NCBI RefSeq assembly: GCF_022370755.2
Contig: NZ_CP092364.2
Coordinates: 3,162,001 to 3,226,000 of the forward strand
Source of the DNA: Mycolicibacterium goodii
Lineage (GTDB): Bacteria > Actinomycetota > Actinomycetes > Mycobacteriales > Mycobacteriaceae
Direction of reading: 5' to 3'
Length of the DNA: 64,000 nt
The notes beneath the pieces are model-generated. The model saw only the letters and a program-made list of their open reading frames with translations. It did not search any database and was not told where the DNA came from. The position numbers and the translations under genes are program-made. This document shows positions 30,696 to 38,971 of this stretch, piece after piece (position 1 is the first letter of the stretch; each line of letters opens with the position of its first letter).

Positions 30696-31513
30696 GTCCG
30701 GATCCCTCCGGCGATCTGGCGCGCCGCGCGCACGTCGTCGGCGTACGCCGAGATCGCGTCGAACGCGATCTGTGCGACGTTGGCGTAGGTGTCCGGCGGG
30801 GCGTCGAGCGCGTCGGCGCTGTACCCGATCGCCGCGGTGGCCATGCGGACCCGGCCGTCGAGCCATGGGCCGCCGCCGAATCCGCCGAGCACCGGTATCG
30901 ACACGGACTGTGCGACGGCGGGGCCGACGACGGGCCCGGAGTTCGTGAAATTGAGTAGTGCGGCACCGGCAGCCTCGAGACGCTTTGCCTCACCGATCAT
31001 CTCGTCGAGCAGCTCGTCGGGGACGGCGTCGCCCGCGGACGGTGTGGCACTGTAGGTGACGCCGTACCTCAACGATGTCTGCGGAGTGATCCCGAATTGC
31101 GCGAACACCGGGATGCCTGCCCTGGTGACCGCCGACACCGCCTCGATGTGGTCGGACGCGGCGTCGAGCTTGACCATGTCGACGCCGGCCTCTTTGACGA
31201 ACCGGATGGCCGCCCGGACCGCATGCTCAGGCCCTTCCTGCACCGGTCCGAACGGAAGATCGACGGTGAGCAAAGCGCGGCGCACCCCACGCCGCACCGC
31301 CTGGCAGACGACGATCATCTGGTCCATCGTCACTTCGAGAGGATTCGGCTGGCCCCACAGGTTGATACCGACCGTATCGCCCACCGAGACGATGTCGACG
31401 CCGGCTCGATCGACGATCCTGGCCATCTGGTAGTCCCAGGCGACCACTCCGACGATCTTGCGTCCTCGGACTTTCATCGCCTGCAGATCGCCCAGATTCA
31501 CCTTCTCCGCCAT
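30692..31513 (-). CDS. PanB-like (ketopantoate hydroxymethyltransferase family) protein of unknown reaction
   Basis: 273 residues, strong Shine-Dalgarno AAGGAGG seven bases before the ATG. The metal-binding Asp residues of PanB are kept (SVGDTVG, Asp46; LTVDLPFG, Asp85), but the KLEG glutamate is replaced in VKLDAA, and the later LECVP-type catalytic glutamate position reads LLNFTNS. It is therefore probably not the pantothenate enzyme but a PEP-mutase/isocitrate-lyase-superfamily aldolase or hydrolase acting on a pathway 2-oxoacid. It lies within the oxygenase operon. Confidence 0.78.
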   Translation of the reverse strand: MAEKVNLGDLQAMKVRGRKIVGVVAWDYQMARIVDRAGVDIVSVGDTVGINLWGQPNPLEVTMDQMIVVCQAVRRGVRRALLTVDLPFGPVQEGPEHAVRAAIRFVKEAGVDMVKLDAASDHIEAVSAVTRAGIPVFAQFGITPQTSLRYGVTYSATPSAGDAVPDELLDEMIGEAKRLEAAGAALLNFTNSGPVVGPAVAQSVSIPVLGGFGGGPWLDGRVRMATAAIGYSADALDAPPDTYANVAQIAFDAISAYADDVRAARQIAGGIRT

Positions 31514-31524
31514 GGTTCGCCTCC

Positions 31525-32031
31525 TTACGCCCGTAGTGCGGCCAGCAGATCGACGACGTCACGTTCGTCGCCGCCGACCATCAGAACCCGCGCGTGCGGG
31601 CGAAGCGCGGTGACCGCGGCGCCGATCCGCGACTGCGGGCCGATCACCAGTCCCGCGGTCATGATCGCGCGCACGGTGCACGCCGCGCCGATGACCGTCG
31701 CGGCGGCGGCATCGGCGTCCGTCGTGGCCACCATGATCACCACATCGGCGTCGACCAGCTCGGCGAGCAGATTCGAAGACGCACCGGAGGAGTCGCACAG
31801 TGGCACCGCTTCCGACCCGCCGACGTCGTCGACCGGACCTGCCAGCGACAGGAACCGGGCGTTGCCCCACCGCTCCCGCGAGATGCGTGCCACTATCACT
31901 TCGGCGCCCGGGTCGAGCGCCACGATCCTGGCACCGTTGCGTCCGCGGATCGGACGGTCGATCCGGTAGCGCATCTCCGCCGTCGATGTGGCCCGCGCAC
32001 AACTGCTTCCCAGGATCGGTCGAGCGATCAT
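31525..32031 (-). CDS. Unrecognised 168-residue protein in the oxygenase operon
   Basis: I do not recognise the family. The sequence alternates predicted strands and helices (GARIVALDPGAEVIVARISR; ADVVIMVATTDADAAAATVI; AIMTAGLVIGPQSRIGAAV; HARVLMVGGDERDVVDLLAA), suggesting a small alpha/beta, possibly nucleotide-binding fold, with no signal peptide. The ATG overlaps the oxygenase stop by four bases and it ends 11 bp before the PanB-like gene, so it is translated with both. Position and coupling suggest a partner or regulator of the PanB-like protein. Confidence 0.7.
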   Translation of the reverse strand: MIARPILGSSCARATSTAEMRYRIDRPIRGRNGARIVALDPGAEVIVARISRERWGNARFLSLAGPVDDVGGSEAVPLCDSSGASSNLLAELVDADVVIMVATTDADAAAATVIGAACTVRAIMTAGLVIGPQSRIGAAVTALRPHARVLMVGGDERDVVDLLAALRA

Positions 32032-33314
32032 ACCGACGACTGCCGAACGCCCTCGCGCACCGAGAGGTCTTCACGGCACGCTTCGATGAACGAGGCATCC
32101 CTGGGCAGGACGACGGCCGCCGAACGCACCCGGTGATGTGCCGGGTCCACTCCCGGTGGTGTGATTCCCTTGTCCCGCAAGGCCTCGGCTGCCCTCTTCA
32201 GTTTCTGGCGCGCTTTGATGATGCCGCTGTCCGCGGATACCAGCATCTCCTTGGTCCGGTCCACGATCGGCCCCATGCTCTCCTGCAGAGACGCGTCCTG
32301 CATCGCGATGCCTTTGACACCCGAATAGGTGTCACCGCGCTTCTGCGCCTCTCGGTCGATGAGGTAATCGTTGTCCTTGTTGGCCTTCGGACGGTACGTG
32401 CCGGGGATGTTGTCGCTGTGCACGCCGTGGCCCTCGCGCATCGCCTGAACCTCGGCCGCGGTGAGCGCCCGCACCGGGTGGTAGTCGAACGAGTAGGCCC
32501 AGCAGTTCTCGTCGTCGATCGGGATCCAGAAGTGCCCGTGAACCGGATGGTCGCCACGTGGCGGCACCATCGTGAAACAGGGCATCACCCACGGCGTGAT
32601 GCGCCAGTAGTAGCTGTCCTCCTCGGCATTGCGCCGCGCCCCGACGAACAGGCCCCCCTCGAAGTCAGCGACCTCGAAATACGGTTTGAGATCGCCCATG
32701 TTGTACTCGTTGCCCTTGGTGCCCTTGAAGAGGGGATCCGATTTCAGCCCACCGGAGTGCAGGAACGACACGTGGCTGGAGTCGATACCGCCTTCGAACG
32801 CCTGCAGCCAGTTGCATTCCTGCCACCGCTTCGAGGTGTAGGTCTGCTCGGGCGGCACCAGAGAGAACTCGAATTCGGGTAGCGGCGGCTGCTTTTCAGG
32901 CGCGCCCATGTACGTCCACAGCACATCGCCGATCTTGACAAGCGGATAGGACGTCAGTTTCACGTGTGCACAGAAGGTGGAGTTCTCGGGCTCGGACGGG
33001 ATCTCGACGGCCTCTCCGGTCACGTCGTACTTCCACCCGTGGTAGGGGCAGCGGAGACCCCCCTCCTCGTTACGGCCGAACCACAGCGACGCACCGCGAT
33101 GTGCGCAGAACTCGTCTATGAGCCCATACCGCCCGGCACTGTCTCGGAACGCGATCATTCGCTCACTGAGCAGTTTCACGCGCACCGGCGGGCAGTCGTC
33201 CTCGGGAAGTTCCTCGGCCAGCAGCGCCGGAATCCAGTACTGCCGGAACAATTCCCCCATCGGCGTGCCCGGTCCCGTCCTGGTCAACAGCTCATTGATT
33301 TCTGCCCGTAGCAC
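32028..33314 (-). CDS. Rieske non-heme iron oxygenase, terminal large subunit (phthalate-dioxygenase-like)
   Basis: 428 residues. The Rieske cluster ligands are Cys70-x-His72 (FCAHRG) and Cys89-x2-His92 (CPYHGWKYD). The catalytic domain has GGIDSSHVSFLHS with His181 and His186 as mononuclear iron ligands. This single-subunit type resembles phthalate/vanillate-class oxygenases. Electrons would come from the ferredoxin and reductase encoded at 53-55 kb. I chose the GTG at 33314, preceded by GGAGAGGG; a GTG at 33344 is possible. It starts the operon running to the Cys-hydrolase. Confidence 0.9.
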   Translation of the reverse strand: MLRAEINELLTRTGPGTPMGELFRQYWIPALLAEELPEDDCPPVRVKLLSERMIAFRDSAGRYGLIDEFCAHRGASLWFGRNEEGGLRCPYHGWKYDVTGEAVEIPSEPENSTFCAHVKLTSYPLVKIGDVLWTYMGAPEKQPPLPEFEFSLVPPEQTYTSKRWQECNWLQAFEGGIDSSHVSFLHSGGLKSDPLFKGTKGNEYNMGDLKPYFEVADFEGGLFVGARRNAEEDSYYWRITPWVMPCFTMVPPRGDHPVHGHFWIPIDDENCWAYSFDYHPVRALTAAEVQAMREGHGVHSDNIPGTYRPKANKDNDYLIDREAQKRGDTYSGVKGIAMQDASLQESMGPIVDRTKEMLVSADSGIIKARQKLKRAAEALRDKGITPPGVDPAHHRVRSAAVVLPRDASFIEACREDLSVREGVRQSSV

Positions 33315-33378
33315 GGTCCACCCTCTCCAGCGGTCCTTACCCACCTTGTCGGTGAGATCCTGAACACGATCACACTAA

Positions 33379-33389
33379 TTGTAATACCA
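33379..33389. promoter_or_regulatory. Operator copy between Rieske oxygenase and dehydrogenase genes
   Basis: TTGTAATACCA matches the complement-strand form TGGTAATACCA at 10 of 11 positions. It lies in the 110-bp space between two divergent genes of the island and could control both the oxygenase operon and the beta-hydroxyacid dehydrogenase. Confidence 0.65.
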
Positions 33390-33424
33390 TTAGGTCTTAA
33401 GGCCAAGCGATGAGAGGTTGAATC

Positions 33425-34279
33425 ATGATCGGGCTGATCGGCATTGGTGACATGGGGCTTCCGATCGCGGGACACCTCGTGGCCGGTGGATTCGAGGTTC
33501 TCGCCTACGACGTGAACTCCGATCGTCTCGCGGCGGCTGTCGTCGCAGGCACACAGTCCGCGTCGGGAACGCCGGATGTGGCCAAGCGAGCGAACATCGT
33601 CGTGGCGTGCCTGCCCACCGACGACCAAATGGCCGATGTCGCCGAAGAACTGGTCGCGCACTGTGACCCCGGACTGCTCCTCGTCGTGACCGGCACTCAC
33701 AGCCTGAAGTTCATGGGGCAGCTCGCCGAACGTGTCGCGTCCGCAGGCGTGCGTCTCATCGACGCGCCGGTGGTGTTCGGCGCACAGGGGGCCCGCGAAG
33801 GGAACCTGCTCTCCCTGTGCGGCGGCCGCCCTGATGACGTCGAGCGGGCGCGGCCGGTACTGATGGCCTACAGCCGCGGCGTCGAACACGTGGGCCCGCT
33901 CGGTGCCGGTCAACTCGCCAAGACGTGCAACAACCTGCTGCACTGGATCCACTGCGTGGCGAATTTCGAGGCACTGGCGATCGCCAAGCGGTACGGCGTC
34001 GACGCGCAACGGATGCGCGAGGTGCTCATGAAGTGCCCCGGCGACAACGGAACTCTGCGGAGGTGGGACACCACGCGCTTCACCTGGCATGAGAAGGACA
34101 TGGATCTGGTCATCGACCTGGCGCAGCAGGCAGGGCTCGTGCTGCCGCTGTCCGGGCACGTGGACCAGCTCGTCAAGACCATGACCGCGGCCGACGTCGC
34201 GGCGCTGTTGTACGGTTCGGAATGCGACTACCTGGGGCGCCGGATAACGGTGTTGCCGCCCGGCGAGGGTGGGTTATAA
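33425..34279 (+). CDS. NAD(P)-dependent beta-hydroxyacid dehydrogenase (3-hydroxyisobutyrate dehydrogenase family)
   Basis: 284 residues. The N-terminal Rossmann motif is IGLIGIGDMGLPIAGHLVAGG, the substrate-binding DAPVVFGAQGAREGNLL segment follows, and the catalytic lysine is in GAGQLAKTCNNLL. The family oxidises beta-hydroxyacids or reduces tartronate semialdehyde. It is divergent from the oxygenase operon and overlaps the convergent class II aldolase gene by six bases. A hydroxyacid intermediate of the island's pathway is the probable substrate. Confidence 0.88.
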   Translation: MIGLIGIGDMGLPIAGHLVAGGFEVLAYDVNSDRLAAAVVAGTQSASGTPDVAKRANIVVACLPTDDQMADVAEELVAHCDPGLLLVVTGTHSLKFMGQLAERVASAGVRLIDAPVVFGAQGAREGNLLSLCGGRPDDVERARPVLMAYSRGVEHVGPLGAGQLAKTCNNLLHWIHCVANFEALAIAKRYGVDAQRMREVLMKCPGDNGTLRRWDTTRFTWHEKDMDLVIDLAQQAGLVLPLSGHVDQLVKTMTAADVAALLYGSECDYLGRRITVLPPGEGGL

Positions 34280-34990
34280 CGCGAGGCCGGCCGCCTGGAG
34301 CCGGCTTGCGTAGTGCCGCCAGCGGGATTCGTCGTCGAACGCGGCGCCCAGGTCGGGCAGGTCGGCTGCGTCACTGTTCGGCACCGGCTGTGGCCGTCCC
34401 CCGAGGCGGATGACATCGGTGGTGACGCGCGCCAACTCCGCCAGATCGAGGGCATGCATGGTCGCCTGCCCCAACGATCGCCCCGCGGTCACTATGCCGT
34501 GGCCGCGCAGCAGGCACACGTCGGCGCCGCCCATCGTCGCGGCGACAGCCGCGCCGAGCTCCGGCGTTCGGATGAGCACCGATCGCGGATACACCGGCAC
34601 GCCACGACGCGCCAGTCGCGACGCAGGAATGTTGTACGCGCCGAAGACCTGCAACAGCTCCGCGCCGGCGAGGTCGGCGACCATGACGTCGCGCGGGTGA
34701 ACGTGTACCACGGCCCGCACGTCGGGTCTCGCGCGGTACACCTCGGTGTGGATATGTGCCTCGTTCGGCGCTGCGTAGCCGTCGGGCAATTCCGCGCCGC
34801 CGCGGACGGGCACCACCAGGATGTCGTCGGCCCCGGTGAACAACAGCCCACGATCGCGCGGTCCGCGGCAGCGCAGCAGGATCCGGTGGTCGTCCAGCCG
34901 CACACTGACATGGCCGAGGACGTCGGCAGCCAGACCCTGGTGGGCCAGGATCCGGCAGGCCGTGGCCACAGCGGTCTTGAGCTCGTTCAT
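34274..34990 (-). CDS. Class II aldolase/adducin-family protein
   Basis: 238 residues. The zinc-binding histidines of the family appear in AVVHVHPRDV and LLRGHGIVTAG, with the acidic residue in PNEAHIHTEVYRARPD. Family members cleave phosphorylated sugars or act as decarboxylases and dehydratases on hydroxy acids. Its ATG overlaps the EutA-like stop by four bases, so it is the last gene of the cupin-EutA-aldolase operon. The actual substrate is unknown. Confidence 0.88.
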   Translation of the reverse strand: MNELKTAVATACRILAHQGLAADVLGHVSVRLDDHRILLRCRGPRDRGLLFTGADDILVVPVRGGAELPDGYAAPNEAHIHTEVYRARPDVRAVVHVHPRDVMVADLAGAELLQVFGAYNIPASRLARRGVPVYPRSVLIRTPELGAAVAATMGGADVCLLRGHGIVTAGRSLGQATMHALDLAELARVTTDVIRLGGRPQPVPNSDAADLPDLGAAFDDESRWRHYASRLQAAGLAL

Positions 34991-36522
34991 CCCGCCGCCG
35001 CCGCGGGGGTATGCGCCTGCGCCTGATCGGCCCCGAACACAAGGGATTTGATGGTCACCGGGACGGTGCGCGACGGGTGCCGGACACGTCCCAGGTCGAC
35101 GAAGTCGAAGTCGCGTAGCTGGACACCGTCGAGGATGAGCAAGTCGTTGGGCACCGCGAGCTCGTCGCGCAGGATCGTTCCCAGGGTGAGCGCGATGTCG
35201 CCGTCGATCATCAGGTACATCGGACGTCCGCCGGCCAACTGCCGCCGCAGCCCCTTGACGACACCTTCGGCCATGGCGCGGAGCCTGCGATAGCTCGGCG
35301 CGCCGCTCCAGTGCAGTGCGACCGCCACGTCGGTGTCCCCCAGACCGAAGAGTGCCAGGTGGCCGTCGATCGACGCACCGATCTCGTCGGCGTCCACGAC
35401 ATCGCCGAGCGTGTAGTCGGGCCGGGCCACTTGCAGATTGCGTCGCGGCAGCGTCGTCTCCGGGGACGGCAGGTAACTGGTTATGCCGCTGAGTTGCACG
35501 GTGTATTCGGATGCTCCCAGCACGGTGGCGCGGATCCGTTCGGCGGCGGGAAGCACCGGGGCCGGTAACGCGCCGGCACGGATGTGGGCGGCAAGCGCCG
35601 TGCCCAATCGTCTTCCGAGATCGCCGAAGTCACGATGCTCGGTTCCATAGATGTACTCGGCGACCCCGCCGGAAAAGATGATGCCGTCTACGGTGAGGGT
35701 GTCCGGAAGCCGTTCGGTGAGGAACAGCCGGTCCGCCTGTGCCTCGCCGCGAACCGCGGCGATCACCAGATCGGCCATACCCGAGGCGATCTCGTCGAGC
35801 TCCCGGTCCTCGGTCACGGCGCCGAGGGTGAGATCGAGCCCGGCCGCGCGGGCGTGCATCCGTCCTCCCGGCTCGATGCGGGTCACCGTCGGACCGTCGA
35901 CGGCGATCAGCCGGCCGCCGACGTGGAACGCCGCGGTGGCGGTCACCTTCCCACGGTCGATGAGTGCGAGTTTCGTGGTACCACCGCCGATGTCGACGTT
36001 GAGGATTTTCGCGGCCATCTCGTGGGAGGTCAGCGCGGCGCCCGAACCGTACGCCGCGAGCATGGCCTCCATGTGGTGTCCTGCGGTGGCGCACACGAGA
36101 TCGCCGGCACGCTCGGAGACCACCGAGGCGATGCGTTCGGCGTTACGCCGTCGCAGGGCCTCACCGGTCAGGATCACCACCCCGGTGTCCACGTCGCATG
36201 GATCCTGCTCGGCCTCGGCGTAGTCCGAGTCGAGGAGATGGCCAAGTGCCTCGGCGTCGATCTGCAGATCCCGGGTGAAGGGCGTCAGATGCACATCTGA
36301 CTCGTAGAGCGTCTCGCGCGACACGACCACGTAGCGGCTGGTGAGATCCTCACCCCGCCGGCGCAGATGCAGGCGCGAGAACGCCACCTGTGTCCCGGAG
36401 CTGCCGATGTCGATCCCGACGCTGTGGAGTGTGACGTTGTCCTGCTGCCAGATCGGGTTGTCCTCGAGGGGCAGCGCCGGTTCGTCCTGCGCGTGGTGGT
36501 GATGATCGTCGTCGTAGGTCAT
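34987..36522 (-). CDS. EutA-like reactivating-factor ATPase
   Basis: 511 residues. It has the actin/Hsp70-like nucleotide-binding pattern of EutA: phosphate-1 SVGIDIGSSGTQVAFSR near residue 34, the TGVVILTGEALRRRNAER segment, phosphate-2 NVDIGGGTTKLALIDRGKV near residue 175 and IIFSGGVAEYIYG later. The N-terminus is rich in Asp and His (DDDHHHH). EutA reactivates B12-dependent ethanolamine ammonia-lyase, but no EutBC genes are in this window. It is translationally coupled to the upstream cupin and downstream aldolase genes. Confidence 0.87.
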   Translation of the reverse strand: MTYDDDHHHHAQDEPALPLEDNPIWQQDNVTLHSVGIDIGSSGTQVAFSRLHLRRRGEDLTSRYVVVSRETLYESDVHLTPFTRDLQIDAEALGHLLDSDYAEAEQDPCDVDTGVVILTGEALRRRNAERIASVVSERAGDLVCATAGHHMEAMLAAYGSGAALTSHEMAAKILNVDIGGGTTKLALIDRGKVTATAAFHVGGRLIAVDGPTVTRIEPGGRMHARAAGLDLTLGAVTEDRELDEIASGMADLVIAAVRGEAQADRLFLTERLPDTLTVDGIIFSGGVAEYIYGTEHRDFGDLGRRLGTALAAHIRAGALPAPVLPAAERIRATVLGASEYTVQLSGITSYLPSPETTLPRRNLQVARPDYTLGDVVDADEIGASIDGHLALFGLGDTDVAVALHWSGAPSYRRLRAMAEGVVKGLRRQLAGGRPMYLMIDGDIALTLGTILRDELAVPNDLLILDGVQLRDFDFVDLGRVRHPSRTVPVTIKSLVFGADQAQAHTPAAAAG

Positions 36523-37664
36523 GCGGGTGAGGCCGCCGAAACGGATTCGCCCGGCAGCGGAGGCAGATCCGCGAGTTCGGCCGCGTACGCCTCGTCCATC
36601 TTGGGCACCAGGCCGTTCTCGGCGAGTGCCTTGGCGAACGTCTCCCGGATCATCGGTGATTCGTCGGCGTAGTCGATCTGGTCGCCGCCGATGCGCCTGC
36701 TGATCCATGCCTTCGGCACACCCTGCGCGTTGCGTACGGACACCACCTCGTGCTTGAACGCGAGGTAGCGGGCGGGTTCGGCGCCGGTGTTGAAGTGCTG
36801 GTGAAACCACATGTTGGGTGGGACGATGAGCGTTCCACGCTTCCAGTCGTAGCGGCGGGGCTCCTCGCCTTCTGGCCACATGAGCGAGAATCCCTCACCG
36901 CTGAGGATGATCACGTGCGCTCCCGGCCCGTGCCTGTGTCCCTTCTTGTAGGTGGCGGTGCCGAACTGCGAGATGTGGCTGTTCATCGAGCCTTTCGCCA
37001 TGGAGAACCGGATGTGACCGCCGCCCGCGCCGCGTTCCTTCGCCGAGATCAGCGGCAGGTCCACCGTGTTGGCGACGAAGTTGGTCTTCAGCAGCAACCC
37101 GTCCTGCTCGTCTTTCGGGGCGAAATAGTCCGGCTCGCCCGCGAACCGCCCGGTGAAGTCGTGCGAGGTGTTGAACACGAATTCGGGATCGTCGTACAGG
37201 TTGATGACAGGTGGCATGTTCGTCGACGAGACGAAGCGGGCCGCCTGCGTACCGGACCCGTTGAAGTGCTGATGCCAGGTGTTGAGCGGGATCGCGAACA
37301 TCGCGCCGGGCCCCCACTCGAACGTGACTTTCCGTCCGGCGTCGTTCCACACCGACGTCGACCCGTACCCCGACAGCACCAGGATCATCTCTTCGAACAG
37401 TTGCCGCTGAGGCGCGAGTTCCCCACCAGGCGCAATCTCGCATACGTAGCAGTCGTTGGACGTCCGGGACGCCTCGTGGTTGATGAACACGCCGCGTCCG
37501 CCACGACGTGCCCACGGCTTGAGTTCGACGGTGTTGAGATCGGGAACGTAGTGCGCACTGATGATGTCGAGACCCTCGTCATGGACCCAGCGCACGTACG
37601 GCGAATCCTTCTCGGTGGCGAACTTCTTCGCCAGATCTTCCGAAACGATCGCATCTTTGGCCAC
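36519..37664 (-). CDS. Two-domain cupin protein (first of three)
   Basis: 381 residues. The N-terminal cupin contains EEMILVLSGYGSTSVWND and PLNTWHQHFNGSG; the C-terminal cupin contains GHRHGPGAHVIILSGEGFSL and VPPNMWFHQHFNTG. These fit a bicupin such as gentisate- or salicylate-type dioxygenases, though its overall sequence is not close to either. I chose the GTG at 37664 because GGAGG lies six bases before it; an ATG at 37670 is too close to that Shine-Dalgarno. It starts the cupin-EutA-aldolase operon below a perfect operator. Confidence 0.82.
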   Translation of the reverse strand: MAKDAIVSEDLAKKFATEKDSPYVRWVHDEGLDIISAHYVPDLNTVELKPWARRGGRGVFINHEASRTSNDCYVCEIAPGGELAPQRQLFEEMILVLSGYGSTSVWNDAGRKVTFEWGPGAMFAIPLNTWHQHFNGSGTQAARFVSSTNMPPVINLYDDPEFVFNTSHDFTGRFAGEPDYFAPKDEQDGLLLKTNFVANTVDLPLISAKERGAGGGHIRFSMAKGSMNSHISQFGTATYKKGHRHGPGAHVIILSGEGFSLMWPEGEEPRRYDWKRGTLIVPPNMWFHQHFNTGAEPARYLAFKHEVVSVRNAQGVPKAWISRRIGGDQIDYADESPMIRETFAKALAENGLVPKMDEAYAAELADLPPLPGESVSAASPA

Positions 37665-37694
37665 GTGCATCCTCCGTCGTCGAATTTGACCTAA

Positions 37695-37705
37695 TGGTAT
37701 TACCA
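37695..37705. promoter_or_regulatory. Perfect operator copy before the first cupin operon
   Basis: TGGTATTACCA with flanking AA and AT, an extended palindrome of the type bound by FadR-group regulators. It lies 30 bp before the cupin GTG and after the stop of the MFS gene, so it belongs to the cupin-EutA-aldolase unit. Confidence 0.75.
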
Positions 37706-37717
37706 ATGATGGGTGTG

Positions 37718-38965
37718 TCAAGGGCCCTGGCCCGCCGCCGCGGGTTCGTCGGCCACGACGCCCGCGTAGATCCGTACCGGATTCGCACGGAACAGGAAGA
37801 CGGCCGGGTACAGCGCAGCCACAAGCCCTCCGAGAGTCAGTGCTGCGACCGGACCCACCGCACCGGCCACCGCGCCCACGAGTGTGTCGCCGAGGGCCGG
37901 ACCGCCTCGGGAGGACATCTGATAGAACGCCGAGACCCGGCCACGCAGCTCGTCCGGCGTTTCCAGTTGCACGGCGGCATGCCGGATGGTCGTGGCCATC
38001 GCGTCGAACGCGCCGATGAGGCATCCCGCGAGCACCGCGATCACGAAAAGATGCGCCTGCGCCAGCATCACGTTCGCCAGCCCGTAGAGCACGGTGGACA
38101 CCAACAGCACCCGCCCCAGCCGGTGGGCCCGATCGACCACGCGGAACACCGTGTAGGTGGCCAGCAGCGCCCCGGCTGAGGGAGCGGCCGACAGCAACCC
38201 GTAGCCCTGCGGCCCCACCTCGAAGACGGTGGCGCACAACGCCGGCAACACCACGCGGTAGGCCCCGAACAACGTCGCCGACAGGTCAAGCGACATCAGC
38301 ATCCAGATGATCTTGCGGTGCATCACGAACCGCGCACCCTCGCCGATCTGCCGCCACACCGAGGTGTGCTTCCCCGCACCGTCGATCTTGCCGACCCTGA
38401 GCACCTGGAGGAGAACGACGAGGATCGCATACGTCGCGGTGTCCACCGCGTACATCAGCCCCGGACCCGCGATCCCGATCAAGACGCCCGCCAGGGCCGG
38501 TCCGAGCAGGACCGCGATCTCACGTGTCGGGTTCAGCAACGCGAACGCCTGCGGCAGCTGCGTGCGCGGCACCAGCGCCGGGATCAGTGCCTGCCGCGCG
38601 GGTTGGTCGAAAGTGGCAGCGGCAGTGGTCAACACGACCGAGACCAGCACCTGCCACGCCACGATGTGGCCGGTCAGCGTCAACATCGACAGCACTCCGG
38701 CGACCACCATCGCGGCGGCCTGTGACGCCTGCAGGAGCCTGCGGCGGTCCCAGCGGTCGGCGAGCACACCGCCCAGCGGGCTGAGCATCAGCAGCGCCAC
38801 GGCCTGGGCGGCGCCCACCAACCCTGTCTGCATCACCGAACCGGTCAGCGCGTAGACGTGATACAGATTCGCCGCCACCGTTCCGCGCGTGCCCACCTGT
38901 GAGAACACGACACCGGTCCAGTAGAGGTCGAAATCCCGATTCCTCAGTACGGCCGGAACACCCAT
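37718..38965 (-). CDS. Major facilitator superfamily transporter (EntS-like)
   Basis: 415 residues with about twelve hydrophobic helices. The N-terminal motif LSPLGGVLADRWDRRRLLQA is the MFS loop 2-3 signature, and the repeat in the second half is RVVDRAHRLGRVLLVST. The closest pattern is the MFS_3/EntS group. It begins six bases after the stop of the ABC ATPase gene, so it probably belongs to the ABC uptake operon. It may export an intermediate or import an alternative substrate. Confidence 0.85.
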   Translation of the reverse strand: MGVPAVLRNRDFDLYWTGVVFSQVGTRGTVAANLYHVYALTGSVMQTGLVGAAQAVALLMLSPLGGVLADRWDRRRLLQASQAAAMVVAGVLSMLTLTGHIVAWQVLVSVVLTTAAATFDQPARQALIPALVPRTQLPQAFALLNPTREIAVLLGPALAGVLIGIAGPGLMYAVDTATYAILVVLLQVLRVGKIDGAGKHTSVWRQIGEGARFVMHRKIIWMLMSLDLSATLFGAYRVVLPALCATVFEVGPQGYGLLSAAPSAGALLATYTVFRVVDRAHRLGRVLLVSTVLYGLANVMLAQAHLFVIAVLAGCLIGAFDAMATTIRHAAVQLETPDELRGRVSAFYQMSSRGGPALGDTLVGAVAGAVGPVAALTLGGLVAALYPAVFLFRANPVRIYAGVVADEPAAAGQGP

Positions 38966-38971
38966 GACCGA

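Noticed and set aside
31525..32031. HORMA partner for the Pch2-like ATPase
   Set aside because: The length would fit, but the strand/helix pattern and absence of a HORMA-like C-terminal seatbelt pattern do not support it.
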